This document shows, piece after piece, positions 27,001-35,527 of a stretch of DNA of 64,000 nt. A model generated the notes under the pieces. The model searched no databases. It was given only the letters and a program-made list of their open reading frames with translations, and was not told where the DNA came from. Origin of the DNA: Clostridium ganghwense (GTDB taxonomy: Bacteria; Bacillota; Clostridia; Clostridiales; Clostridiaceae); the NCBI RefSeq assembly GCF_026735165.1, contig NZ_JAPQES010000004.1:1-64000 (forward strand). The letters are read 5' to 3'. Position 1 is the first letter of the stretch, and every line of letters begins with the position of its first letter. Position numbers and translations under genes: made by a program.

Positions 27001-28524
27001 TTATTCCAAAACTTTCTTTATTTCAAGAGCTATAGCCTTAGCTAAAAGTGGTGGAACTGCATTTCCCACCTGCGTATATTGTGGAACCTCTATTTTTCTT
27101 CTAGAACCTCCCGTTGTTCTTTTACCTAGAAATTTAAAACTATCATCAAAAGATTGAAGCCTTGCCATTTCTCTAACAGAAAATATCCTGTTTTCAAAAG
27201 GAGAGATATAGTCATCAGGTAATGTAACAATAGTTGGTGATTGTTCATTTCTGCCAATTCTTTTTCTATTATTTTTCTTAGTTAAAATAGAATTAATTAT
27301 TTCATCTGGAGCATTTCCTCTTCTTAAAACATTAACTAATCTTCTTCTACTATAACTATAAAACTCAATTATATATTTAATTTCATCTTTATGTAAATCT
27401 TCTAACGCTTCTTGAACAAGATTATCACCATTATCTTCATCTTGGTTAACACAAATATTAATCAATTCTACAGGAGCATTATTATTTATTAAAGCTTGTT
27501 TAACTTCACAAGCATCATATTTTTTATTTAAATCTTTAAGTTTTTTTAAAGCAGATTTTTTTAAATTATTTATAGCTTCATCTAATAAATAATGTTTATT
27601 CTTAATATTTATACCGTCTTTTTTAATTCTTCTTCTAAGAGCTTGAGTATCTTCTCCTTCATTATAAATTGAAAATCTTTCTACTATACATTCTGAGTGA
27701 TTTGAAAACTCATAATTATATATATCTCCATTATGTTCTACAGGAGTTCCATCTATCTTTAAAGTTCTTCCATTACTTGATTCTAATTGATATGTAGTTC
27801 TTTCGAGATTTATTTCTCTTCTTATTTCTACATCAGAAATTAAATCTCCTATAGCTTCTAATACTGTTACCTTTTTATCTTGATTAAATATAGGCTGGGG
27901 ATATGAAGGAACTTTTTCTCCTTCTCGATAAGCTATAAAAATAGCCCTTTTTCTTCTTTGAGGAACTCCATAATCTGAAGCATCTAAAAGTCTAGGTTCT
28001 AATGTATTATATCCTATTTTATTAAATTCACTTATTAAAATTTCAGGAACTGTTATAGTATCAGCATACTCCGCTCCATCCAATCCTGTAAATCCTACTA
28101 AAGTCATATCCATAATACCTTCAACGTTTTCCATTACTACATACTTAGGTTTAACTTCACTAATAACTCTAATATATTCTCGAAACAAAAAATTTCTTGG
28201 ATCATCTTTTTTTCGTTTTCCTGAGCGGCTAAACCCTTGGCAAGGTGGCCCTCCAAACATAGCATCTATATCTATGTTTTCACGACCTATAAATATCTCT
28301 AGGTTTTTAATACTATCCTTAATAAACTCACCTGTTAAGCTCCTAATATCCGCTAGTTGAAAATGAGTATTATATCCATGAATTAACCCTAATTGTTCAT
28401 GCCTATTTTTATACGTTAATGCTGCATCTTTGCTTATATCACTTGAAAACACTATGTTAAATCCTGCTTGAAGTATACCTTCACTCATTCCTCCAGCACC
28501 ACAAAATACATCTATGGCCAACAT
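27001..28524 (-). CDS. DNA (cytosine-5-)-methyltransferase
   Basis: A 507-residue m5C methyltransferase with motifs in canonical order: I (DVFCGAGGMSEG, residues 5-16), IV (GGPPCQGFS, 91-99, catalytic Cys 95), VI (MENVEGI), VIII (DYGVPQRRKRAIFIA) and X (TQVGNAVPPLLAKAIA). The target-recognition region between VIII and X is long (about 250 residues). It protects host DNA from the convergent MvaI/BcnI-type endonuclease. AAAGGAG lies 12 bases before the ATG. The 28525-28733 segment beyond it has no gene. Confidence 0.95.
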   Translation of the reverse strand: MLAIDVFCGAGGMSEGILQAGFNIVFSSDISKDAALTYKNRHEQLGLIHGYNTHFQLADIRSLTGEFIKDSIKNLEIFIGRENIDIDAMFGGPPCQGFSRSGKRKKDDPRNFLFREYIRVISEVKPKYVVMENVEGIMDMTLVGFTGLDGAEYADTITVPEILISEFNKIGYNTLEPRLLDASDYGVPQRRKRAIFIAYREGEKVPSYPQPIFNQDKKVTVLEAIGDLISDVEIRREINLERTTYQLESSNGRTLKIDGTPVEHNGDIYNYEFSNHSECIVERFSIYNEGEDTQALRRRIKKDGINIKNKHYLLDEAINNLKKSALKKLKDLNKKYDACEVKQALINNNAPVELINICVNQDEDNGDNLVQEALEDLHKDEIKYIIEFYSYSRRRLVNVLRRGNAPDEIINSILTKKNNRKRIGRNEQSPTIVTLPDDYISPFENRIFSVREMARLQSFDDSFKFLGKRTTGGSRRKIEVPQYTQVGNAVPPLLAKAIALEIKKVLE

Positions 28525-28733
28525 CTTTTGTTTGTCTCCTTTCCTTAAACATTATTTAATATATTTGACTATTTATTATCTCAAAATAATCCCCAAAAGT
28601 TCAGGGGGTAGTTTCTCCCACATCATTCATTATAACCTAAACTAAACCCTAAAAATACATAAATAAAAAGTAAACGGGCTAAAGCCACCATAATTTAATA
28701 GTGACGTTTCATTTTTACCTATATATTTTACAT

Positions 28734-29560
28734 TTATTGCAGATTTTGTTTCTTAACTTCTTTATAATACACTTTAACCATTCTTATACTTACACCTATT
28801 TCTTTTGCTATTTCCTTCTGCTTATATCCTTTATCTTTTAATTGTTTAACTATATTAAGTTTTTCTAATTTTTCCTGCTCTCTCTTTGTAAGTCCCTTTT
28901 CATTTCTACGTTTTTTCTTATGATGGTTACTGGTCCTTATATTGGTTCTTCTTTTAACTTCTTTATCACTAATAATAGTCTTAAGCTCTTTCATTTCCTC
29001 TTCTGTAATACATAAAAGCTCTATTAATATTTCATTCTTATAATCATATCCAAGAATCTTAAAAGCTTTTTTTTTAAAGTTGCTGCTTTTTTCTTATCTT
29101 ATTCAGCTATTTCACCATCTTTTTTCTTCTTCAAATTAAATTCATTGTACTTCCACTCTTCATATACCTTTTCTGACTGCCTAGTTTGGCTTATTACAGC
29201 ACTTTCACCTAACAATAGTATAAATTCTCTATTAAAGTCTAAAGTATCCTATAATGCCTTATCTGTATCATTTGTAAAACAGCAGCACCAATATGTATAT
29301 AAAAAGCACATCATTTCTCTTTGGCCAATTTTAATTAAAACTTCCCATAGCTCCTGAAGCTTTACCATATCTATAAGTATAAAACTAGCATAATGAAGAG
29401 AATATATATTGAACATCTTAACTCCCTTAACTTTTCTTCCTCTTCTTTTTAAAACAGGATTCTTAACATAAGGTATAAGCTTTGGAAGATACTCTTCTGC
29501 ATTTCTCTTAATAGGAACTTTATCAACAAGCCGTCCCTGACTAGTCTATAATATGCATTA
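28734..29560 (-). pseudogene. Degenerate plasmid/phage replication-type gene with C-terminal HTH
   Basis: The 3' part is open for 86 residues (28734-28994) and ends in a helix-turn-helix (YKQKEIAKEIGVSIRMVKVY). The frame extends upstream without a start (LGYDYKNEILIELLCITEEE), and further upstream other frames give coherent fragments (KVPIKRNAEEYLPKLIPYV, QELWEVLIKIGQREMM) broken by stops at about 29255 and by frameshifts. The fragments resemble one replication or DNA-binding protein of clostridial plasmids or phages, but I cannot name the family. It abuts the truncated DUF2922 copy. Confidence 0.55.
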
Positions 29561-29656
29561 ATTGAAAAAAACATTTTCATATCCTCATCTGGTGACTTAA
29601 AGATTAAAGACTCTGCTGATATTGTAGTAACAACAAATGAAGAATTAGACATATAA
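29561..29656 (+). pseudogene. Truncated 3' fragment of a DUF2922 gene
   Basis: Encodes IEKNIFISSSGDLKIKDSAD and the rest of the DUF2922 C-terminus to the stop, matching 24202-24297 with few changes. The first 40 codons are missing; an in-frame stop lies just upstream. It marks the left edge of the second copy of the segmental repeat. Confidence 0.85.
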
Positions 29657-29709
29657 AAATGAGCTGCTCTGCAGCTTATTTTTTAGAATACATAGAGGGA
29701 GGGGTATCG

Positions 29710-30141
29710 TTGGCTAAGGAAAATAAAAATTTAAGAAGTAAAAAATCTAAAAATAAAAATTCTGTTGAAGAATTATCCAGTAGTAAAGTAGAGATTGTAA
29801 AAGATGATATTACCTTTGATGCTAACGGAACTGAGATACTACTGGGCGGCAATATTGATCTTTCTAATGCTAAAGTAGAGCAACAGTTTAACTTCAACTC
29901 CAATAATACACCTGTGTTAAATGTAAATATAGAGGATGAAGACGCAGAAAAATTAGACATAAATTCAAAAGAAACTGTTGAAGAAGCCCTTTCAGTAAAA
30001 AGAAGCTATACCTTAAGACCTTTCACCGTTAAAATGCTCCAGAAACTTAAAGTTTTCATATATGATGATCCATACATAAAATACAATGATATTGTAGATG
30101 CTGCTATAAGATTTTTTTATGATTTTAAAAAGAAACAGTAA
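29710..30141 (+). CDS. Unrecognised protein with possible ribbon-helix-helix C-terminus, copy 2
   Basis: A 143-residue second copy of the gene at 24353. It lacks 17 residues of the Lys-rich N-terminal repeat and is otherwise nearly identical through the acidic middle and the RHH-like end (SYTLRPFTVKMLQKLKVF). The TTG start after GGAGGGG is conserved, so an apparent ATG at 29659 in the duplicated terminator region is not used. Intact despite the degenerate neighbours, which suggests either recent duplication or selection. Confidence 0.7.
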   Translation: MAKENKNLRSKKSKNKNSVEELSSSKVEIVKDDITFDANGTEILLGGNIDLSNAKVEQQFNFNSNNTPVLNVNIEDEDAEKLDINSKETVEEALSVKRSYTLRPFTVKMLQKLKVFIYDDPYIKYNDIVDAAIRFFYDFKKKQ

Positions 30142-30424
30142 GTGCATTAAATTAAACACTTACTATTTTATTTTATAACTTTCTGCCCTTGTTGCTAAAA
30201 TAATGAATTAAATATATTGCTGTAATAAACCATATTATTAATATACTACATAATCCTATAAACCCTACTAATATTTTAAATTGAATCATGATTATCACCT
30301 CATTTAATTATTGACAAAAGTATTTGTTAATAATCAAAAGGTATATCTTTGTGTTTTTATAATATCTAAAGTTTTTTATAGCCTTGTCCCGATTATTAAA
30401 ATTTTATTTAAAGATATGCGTCAA

Positions 30425-30640
30425 AAGCTCCCACTTTTCACGCATACATCCCCTCCAGCATTTCTCACAGGTCCTATCTCCGCTCATACAACTTTAACCT
30501 TCCGTACCTCCAGGGTAAAATTGTATCAGCTAGGCATTTCTTTGTGGTCTTTGCTAAGGTATTCCTTTAGGGTATTATAGGTTGGACAAGCTTTTTCTGT
30601 CACAATAAATTGTCACAAAAGCTAGTCCAACCTCATTACA
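30425..30640 (-). ncRNA. Structured RNA, copy C (divergent relative of copy A)
   Basis: On the minus strand a strong hairpin, AGGTTGGAC-AGCTTTT...AAAAAGCT-GTCCAACCT (30576-30633), is followed by CCTAAAGGAATACC and CAAAGAAATGC. These align to CCTAGAGGAATACC and CAAAGGAATAC of copy A over about 39 bases with some 30 matches. AGGTACGGA also matches. It ends in a stem, TATGCGTGAAAAG/CTTTTGACGCATA, at about 30413-30445. No gene is present from 30142 to 30699 otherwise. Confidence 0.5.
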
Positions 30641-30699
30641 TACTACTAATTAATTTATTTATATTAACCATAATTAAACTAACTCTACATAAACATGCA

Positions 30700-31059
30700 T
30701 TAAATTTTGCTGTTCCACTGAAATCCTACTTTTTTTAAATTATTTAATATTTCTATTACTTGCTCATAAGTTAGACCATCTGGATAAACATATTTCTCCA
30801 CTTGTATTTGTACATTATCAGAATTTACTTTATCTTTAACAACAATACCTGCTCTATTATCTGTCCTACCAAGAAGGTAATCAGTGGAGCAATCAAAATA
30901 ATCGGCAATTTGTTTAATAAATTCAATTTTAGGTTCCCTTAGGTTGTTTTCATATCTACTTACTGTAGCCTTAGTAGTATTAAGTTCTTTCGCTAGCTTG
31001 TCTAGAGATATATTTTTCCTAGTTCTTTCGTTTCTTATCCTTTCACCGAATATTACCAA
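30700..31059 (-). CDS. XRE-family HTH regulator
   Basis: A 119-residue regulator. Residues 3-62 are a Cro/CI-type helix-turn-helix (LDKLAKELNTTKATVSRYEN, then ADYFDCSTDYLLGR). The C-terminal 50 residues are a short partner or oligomerisation region. The best start is the TTG at 31059, 7 bases after GGAGG; upstream ATGs overlap that site. It lies between structured RNAs B and C on the same strand, an unusual position that could make it their regulator or a later insertion. Confidence 0.82.
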   Translation of the reverse strand: MVIFGERIRNERTRKNISLDKLAKELNTTKATVSRYENNLREPKIEFIKQIADYFDCSTDYLLGRTDNRAGIVVKDKVNSDNVQIQVEKYVYPDGLTYEQVIEILNNLKKVGFQWNSKI

Positions 31060-31164
31060 ACTCATCACCTCCATAAACATAATCAGCTATAAACAATAAT
31101 CATATAACTAATACTATAAATCTTTTTATTTAGTTTATAGTTAATGCTGCTATACCTATTATTT

Positions 31165-31510
31165 CACTTACTGGCACTTTAACTGCCACCCAAAAAAGTA
31201 CAGGCTCCTGTCTAGCATCTCTAAGAGTGTAAAAGTCTCTCCCTTAATTCCGAGCCTTATACGCTCTAAGAGTTCCACGACTTTAGCTAATCCTTTATTT
31301 TGGTACCCGGCAGAGTGCGTAGGGGTGGACTTGCTTCCAGCTTCACTCCTCATTAACATGCATTAAAAAGACATGTCCATAACTCCTGAGCAGCAAGGCA
31401 GTTCCACCCCTTGTATGTATTCCTCTAGGGTCCTCAAATAGGAAATTATAAACAAGCCTTCCTTGGCATGTCTATAATTGAATGAAATCGACCCACCCGC
31501 CCTCCAGGGG
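31165..31510 (-). ncRNA. Large structured non-coding RNA, copy B
   Basis: On the minus strand it begins GGAGGGCGGGTGGGTCG and continues AATTATAG, TATAATTTCCTATTTGA, CCTAGAGGAATAC, CTGCCTTGCTGC, GGACATG-CTTTTTAATGC and CGGGTACC, all in the order found in copy A. The helix GGGGTGGAACTGC/GCAAGTCCACCCC is the counterpart of A's GGGTGGACTTGC/GCATGTCAACCC, with changes on both sides. It is about 350 nt against 590 for A because internal helices are shorter. A 63-codon frame inside it (31168-31359) has no binding site and is rejected. Confidence 0.65.
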
Positions 31511-31635
31511 TATTTATATATTTAACATGAATTGAAAATTTGTAAGATTTTCTTATTGGAGTTATATGGATTATGGGAAGTTAATTTATCTAATTCTTTT
31601 ACTACTTAAAAATTTTTATGTTCCTATATTTTTAC

Positions 31636-31690
31636 AAGTGCCTGTCACCTTAGTGAGGAGGTTTACCGACGAACTTGCTCGGCGGTTCGT
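31636..31690. other. GTGCCTGTCACC motif and adjacent GC-rich hairpin
   Basis: AGTGCCTGTCACCTTAGTGA is followed by ACGAAC/GTTCGT around TTGCTCGGCG. The 31511-31809 segment has no gene. The motif resembles REP-like sequences seen in Bacillus and Clostridium; it is probably a relic of a small mobile repeat. Confidence 0.3.
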
Positions 31691-31809
31691 GGTTTTCATG
31701 GTGGAGGCGATACTTGCCCTTTAAAATACACACACCACTTCTCAACAGTTACTACACTTCTATATTCACTAACTCATGATTACTTCTTCTATTATCTAAA
31801 GTATCTCCA

Positions 31810-33378
31810 TTAATAACCTTCGTGATACGATAATTCCGAACGAATATGACCATCAATTGATGAGTTGTTTTTTAAGCTATTAGAAGCTGATTTTATATCG
31901 TATCTGCTAACATTTGATGCCACGTATTCTATAATCTTAGCAGCCTCAATGTTTATTTCATCATTCGCATTTTTTCTTTCATTAATTAGTCCAATAGCCC
32001 AGTATGCTACAACATCATAATCATCCCACTTATGATAACTTGCTTGCATTGTACTTGATACATTTCGTATCTCTCTTAAAGCAATTTCAAATGATATGTT
32101 TATTATACTAACAAAGGGAGAACAGATTCTCCGTCCGAATTCTACAACTAAATTCCACATCAGAACTCCTTCAGTATCCTTATTCAAAAGACTAACAAGT
32201 TGAACAACATCAAACTTTTTTGTTTCATCATATTGAATTAATAGCGTTTTAATTATTTCATCTGGCGACTCATATTTTAATCTTCCACATATACTAACTA
32301 AATCTTCATACATTTGCTCAATACTCTCATATCTATTTTCAGGGTTTGATGCAGTGGCTTTGTATACGACTGAAGAGTATTTATGGGGAGTTCCTGACAT
32401 ATTTGCATTCACTACATAATCGATTGTTTTTGCTAAAGAAAACATATCTGTTCTAAAGTTACCATCTTTCAATGCAAACAGCTGTAAAGGATCTGTGAAC
32501 CATGCCCGCCCAACCGCATGAGTTGTAGTTGTTTGGTGAGAATATCTACTTGATATATCTTTTGCCAATCCAAAATCAGTAACCATCCATTCTTTAGAGT
32601 AATTTCTTAAGATATTACCTGGGTGAAAATCTCTATGTATAACTCCTTTACTATGTAGATATTTCATACATTCAGCACATCTAATTATAATCTCATCTTT
32701 TTCAGTGTCCTTTAAAACATTTGTTTCTATATACTCTTCCAATGAAATACTCGCTTTTTCCATAGAGTAAACTAGAGCTTTTGAATCATAATCAAACACT
32801 TTAATCGTATAACCACTATCATTCTCCTTTTCCATTATATCAAATTCTCTTTTAAATCTATGAACTGAACCTACATCTGCTTTTTCAACAGTATTTAATA
32901 CTTTGTAAACCACTAACATATCCTCTGGGCAATTGTAAACTGTACAAAAGCCACCTTCACCCATTTTATCATATTGTTTAAAAACAACACTCTTCATAGA
33001 AATCTTACTGTTATCTATTCCAAACTCTTGACTTCTAATACTCCACAATGAATTTAAGGCTGTAAGAATTTTATCCTTCAGTAAAAAGACATTATATCCA
33101 TCTACAGTTAAACCATGTATTCGATTTTCCATATATTTATTAAAATAAAAGTCTATAAATAAAACCAATTTATCGTCCATAGCTAGTTGTATTAAAAATT
33201 TAAGAAATACATCTAACTGGTATTCATGATTATCCAAAATCGATGTATCCAACTGCATATCATAACAACATTCATATAATGCAGTTTCATCAATTACAAT
33301 CAACTCTGGCAACATAACATTTCCAGCACCTGAGAGTAATTTTGCTATATTTTTCAAATCACTCTTATTATAATCCAT
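31810..33378 (-). CDS. Hanks-type Ser/Thr protein kinase
   Basis: A 522-residue protein with a kinase domain at about residues 145-375: glycine loop GEGGFCTVYN, catalytic loop VIHRDFHPGNIL (HRD with Asp) and VTDFGLAKDI (DFG). The N-terminal 140 and C-terminal 150 residues are unassigned and soluble; there is no membrane segment or PASTA domain, unlike the housekeeping kinase PrkC. The start at 33378 follows AAAGGA. It is downstream of a KAP-type NTPase gene on the same strand. Kinases in such islands can be phage-sensing defence effectors (compare Stk2); that role is inferred here. Confidence 0.85.
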   Translation of the reverse strand: MDYNKSDLKNIAKLLSGAGNVMLPELIVIDETALYECCYDMQLDTSILDNHEYQLDVFLKFLIQLAMDDKLVLFIDFYFNKYMENRIHGLTVDGYNVFLLKDKILTALNSLWSIRSQEFGIDNSKISMKSVVFKQYDKMGEGGFCTVYNCPEDMLVVYKVLNTVEKADVGSVHRFKREFDIMEKENDSGYTIKVFDYDSKALVYSMEKASISLEEYIETNVLKDTEKDEIIIRCAECMKYLHSKGVIHRDFHPGNILRNYSKEWMVTDFGLAKDISSRYSHQTTTTHAVGRAWFTDPLQLFALKDGNFRTDMFSLAKTIDYVVNANMSGTPHKYSSVVYKATASNPENRYESIEQMYEDLVSICGRLKYESPDEIIKTLLIQYDETKKFDVVQLVSLLNKDTEGVLMWNLVVEFGRRICSPFVSIINISFEIALREIRNVSSTMQASYHKWDDYDVVAYWAIGLINERKNANDEINIEAAKIIEYVASNVSRYDIKSASNSLKNNSSIDGHIRSELSYHEGY

Positions 33379-33409
33379 TGTATCCCACATCCTTTAATCG
33401 TTGCATTTT

Positions 33410-33460
33410 AACTTCCCATTATAAACATAACCTGTCCAATTTTATAGGTAATGGGAAGTT
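33410..33460. promoter_or_regulatory. Perfect inverted repeat upstream of the kinase gene
   Basis: AACTTCCCATTA (33410-33421) and TAATGGGAAGTT (33449-33460) are perfect inverted 12-mers. The same 12-mer lies at 35295-35306 upstream of the NTPase gene and, as ATTATGGGAAGTT, at about 31574 downstream of the kinase gene. A shared operator or recombination site is possible. Confidence 0.5.
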
Positions 33461-33491
33461 ACAAATTTAAATAAAAATCTATAGTTCCACA

Positions 33492-35192
33492 TCATTCAAT
33501 TTCTTCTGGGGGATTATTTCTATAATGTTCTTCCTCCGCTTCCCATTGCATTTTTCTTTCCAGTTCAAAATCAAACTGTTGATATTTTTTAATTTTTGTA
33601 ACTTCAGTTTCATTCTTAATTCGATTAGTTAAGAAGTTGCTAATAATCTCACTATTTGTTTCTGTAATTAAAGTATTTATTTTCTGGGATATTTCATCAG
33701 AGTAATTTTCTACTAACTGATTAAAATAATGATCAAATATATCTTCAAATTCTTCAATTCTATCGATTTGATTAAATTTATAAAGTTTTAGCACTTCATC
33801 ATAATCTTTAGTCTTCTTTGATTCTTCTAACTTATTAACAATAAAGTTTTGAAATTTTTCTGTACACTTTTCATTTATTTCTTTAATAAATAATTTTACA
33901 CTTTTATTACATTCTATTTCATTTCCATAATAATCAAAATCATTCCACTCTAAATAATCTATTTTTGTATATGGTATATTTTTTTCTGTTGAGTACAAGT
34001 CTATAGCAATTTTAAGTAGTTTTTTTCTCATATTCTTATCAATAATTTTAAATTCATTTAATGCACTCACTAAGGAAATAACATTTTCTTGCTTTATAAA
34101 GTATTGCAAATCTTCATCTTCTATTTTACTCTTTATTCTTTGTATCATATTCTGAAATTCTTTTTCCGTAAGTTTATATGCATTATATATATTATTAATA
34201 TCTTTTCTTATTTCAGAATTAGCCACAAAGTATTCTTTAAATTCATCTTTTTTAATATCTTCATTTAACAAAATTTTATTTATAGTTTTATATACATTAA
34301 ATTTATCAAAATTCATAGAATTTTTCTTTCCATCTTTATTTGGAAAATAATAATCGTAAATAACAGCTTTACAAATTTTTAAAATATGTTCATCTGCTTT
34401 ATAAGGTTCTAAATATTTTTCTAATTTGATAATTAATTCTACATATTTGATAAAAATTCTTAAATTATGTAATTTATTCTTTAGAAAAAGTTTTTTCCCA
34501 GCAGGCGCTTTTCCCCAAGATACGTTGCCACTCAAATAAACGTCAATTATTTCGTTTCTATTTCCTACATTCATATCTTTCAAAATAGAAATTAATGTAT
34601 TTCTGTGAGTGATGTCGATATTAATTACATAATCTATAACTTTCTCTTTATACCTATTAAATATTTCACTATTTTTTTCATCTAGCTCATGCGTATTACA
34701 AATTATGAGAACATCAAAATTTTTTCTTGCTCGTTCAATCAAACCTAATAAGCTTTTCATTTCTATAGAATCTGACTTCCTTTCAATATCATCAAAACAA
34801 ATAATTTTACGTTTATTGCTAATTATATCTAACTTAATATCATCTATTGAAAATGAATTAAGGTAACTATCAATACTTACTCCTAAAAACTTATCACTTA
34901 TATCATTTAAAATTTTCTGTGTAGCTTTAGCAAATCCACTATCTTCATTAAATTTTTTTAGGCCTGGTAATGAATGGATTAAAATAGATTTTTCTATATC
35001 TCTAACAAAATTTTTACCGAATACTGATGTATAAATAAATTCATTTTCATTTTCTGAAAAATAATTTTCTATAAATTTAGTTTTACCAATTCCCCAAGTT
35101 CCATCAATAAGTACACATGATTTATTACTAAATCTTATATTGCAATCACTAAATATTCTATCTAAAGCTTTTGTTGATTCCAAAGTATTCAT
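33492..35192 (-). CDS. KAP-type P-loop NTPase
   Basis: A 566-residue ATPase. Walker A is GTWGIGKTKF near residue 33 and Walker B is KIICFDDIERKSDS near 140, followed by LIICNTHELDEKNSEIFNRY, a sensor-like segment. The layout fits KAP/STAND-like defence ATPases, with a long helical C-terminus rich in Lys and Asn. No membrane segment is evident, although many KAP proteins have one. The start at 35192 follows GAGGGA. It is upstream of the kinase gene, separated by 113 bp with a perfect inverted repeat; the two may form one system. Confidence 0.8.
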   Translation of the reverse strand: MNTLESTKALDRIFSDCNIRFSNKSCVLIDGTWGIGKTKFIENYFSENENEFIYTSVFGKNFVRDIEKSILIHSLPGLKKFNEDSGFAKATQKILNDISDKFLGVSIDSYLNSFSIDDIKLDIISNKRKIICFDDIERKSDSIEMKSLLGLIERARKNFDVLIICNTHELDEKNSEIFNRYKEKVIDYVINIDITHRNTLISILKDMNVGNRNEIIDVYLSGNVSWGKAPAGKKLFLKNKLHNLRIFIKYVELIIKLEKYLEPYKADEHILKICKAVIYDYYFPNKDGKKNSMNFDKFNVYKTINKILLNEDIKKDEFKEYFVANSEIRKDINNIYNAYKLTEKEFQNMIQRIKSKIEDEDLQYFIKQENVISLVSALNEFKIIDKNMRKKLLKIAIDLYSTEKNIPYTKIDYLEWNDFDYYGNEIECNKSVKLFIKEINEKCTEKFQNFIVNKLEESKKTKDYDEVLKLYKFNQIDRIEEFEDIFDHYFNQLVENYSDEISQKINTLITETNSEIISNFLTNRIKNETEVTKIKKYQQFDFELERKMQWEAEEEHYRNNPPEEIE

Positions 35193-35294
35193 AATAATTT
35201 CCCTCTTTCTCTTCTGGTTACACATTTCACATTATTATCTATTTTTTTAAATACACAATATTGATAACATAATTTTTATAAATATAAATACAAT

Positions 35295-35315
35295 AAACTT
35301 CCCATTATAGACATA
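35295..35315. promoter_or_regulatory. Copy of the AACTTCCCATTA motif upstream of the NTPase gene
   Basis: Matches 33410-33430 at all but one of 21 positions, about 100 bp before the NTPase start. The 35193-35490 segment holds no gene. Confidence 0.45.
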
Positions 35316-35490
35316 ATTACACTATGATTTAGACTTATTTTACTTCTTCCATATTTCTAACTACATAAATCTAAACTTCCATAACTCTTAAACTTTAAAT
35401 ATCTAGTGTATTCCCATCCTCAAAATATCACTTTCAAACTTCTACACTTTAATACATATTATACCATAATAACACATATCAAACTATTCA

Positions 35491-35527
35491 GTAATAAAAA
35501 AAGAAGAGCCAATCCACACAGCTCTTC
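35491..35527 (-). terminator. Intrinsic terminator overlapping the replication gene stop
   Basis: On the minus strand GAAGAGC and GCTCTTC pair across 11 bases and are followed by seven T. The stop codon of the replisome organiser lies in the 5' arm. Confidence 0.85.

Larger units (their letters stand above)
29561..30170 (+). repeat. Segmental direct repeat, copy 2 (partner 24202-24860)
   Basis: Contains the DUF2922 fragment, its terminator, the second RHH-like gene and the AGTAAGTG/CACTTACT hairpin in the same order as copy 1. See copy 1. Confidence 0.9.

Noticed and set aside
31168-31359. 63-codon open frame on the minus strand in RNA copy B
   Set aside because: Lies across conserved RNA blocks, has a poor start context, and the corresponding part of copy A has stops in that frame.
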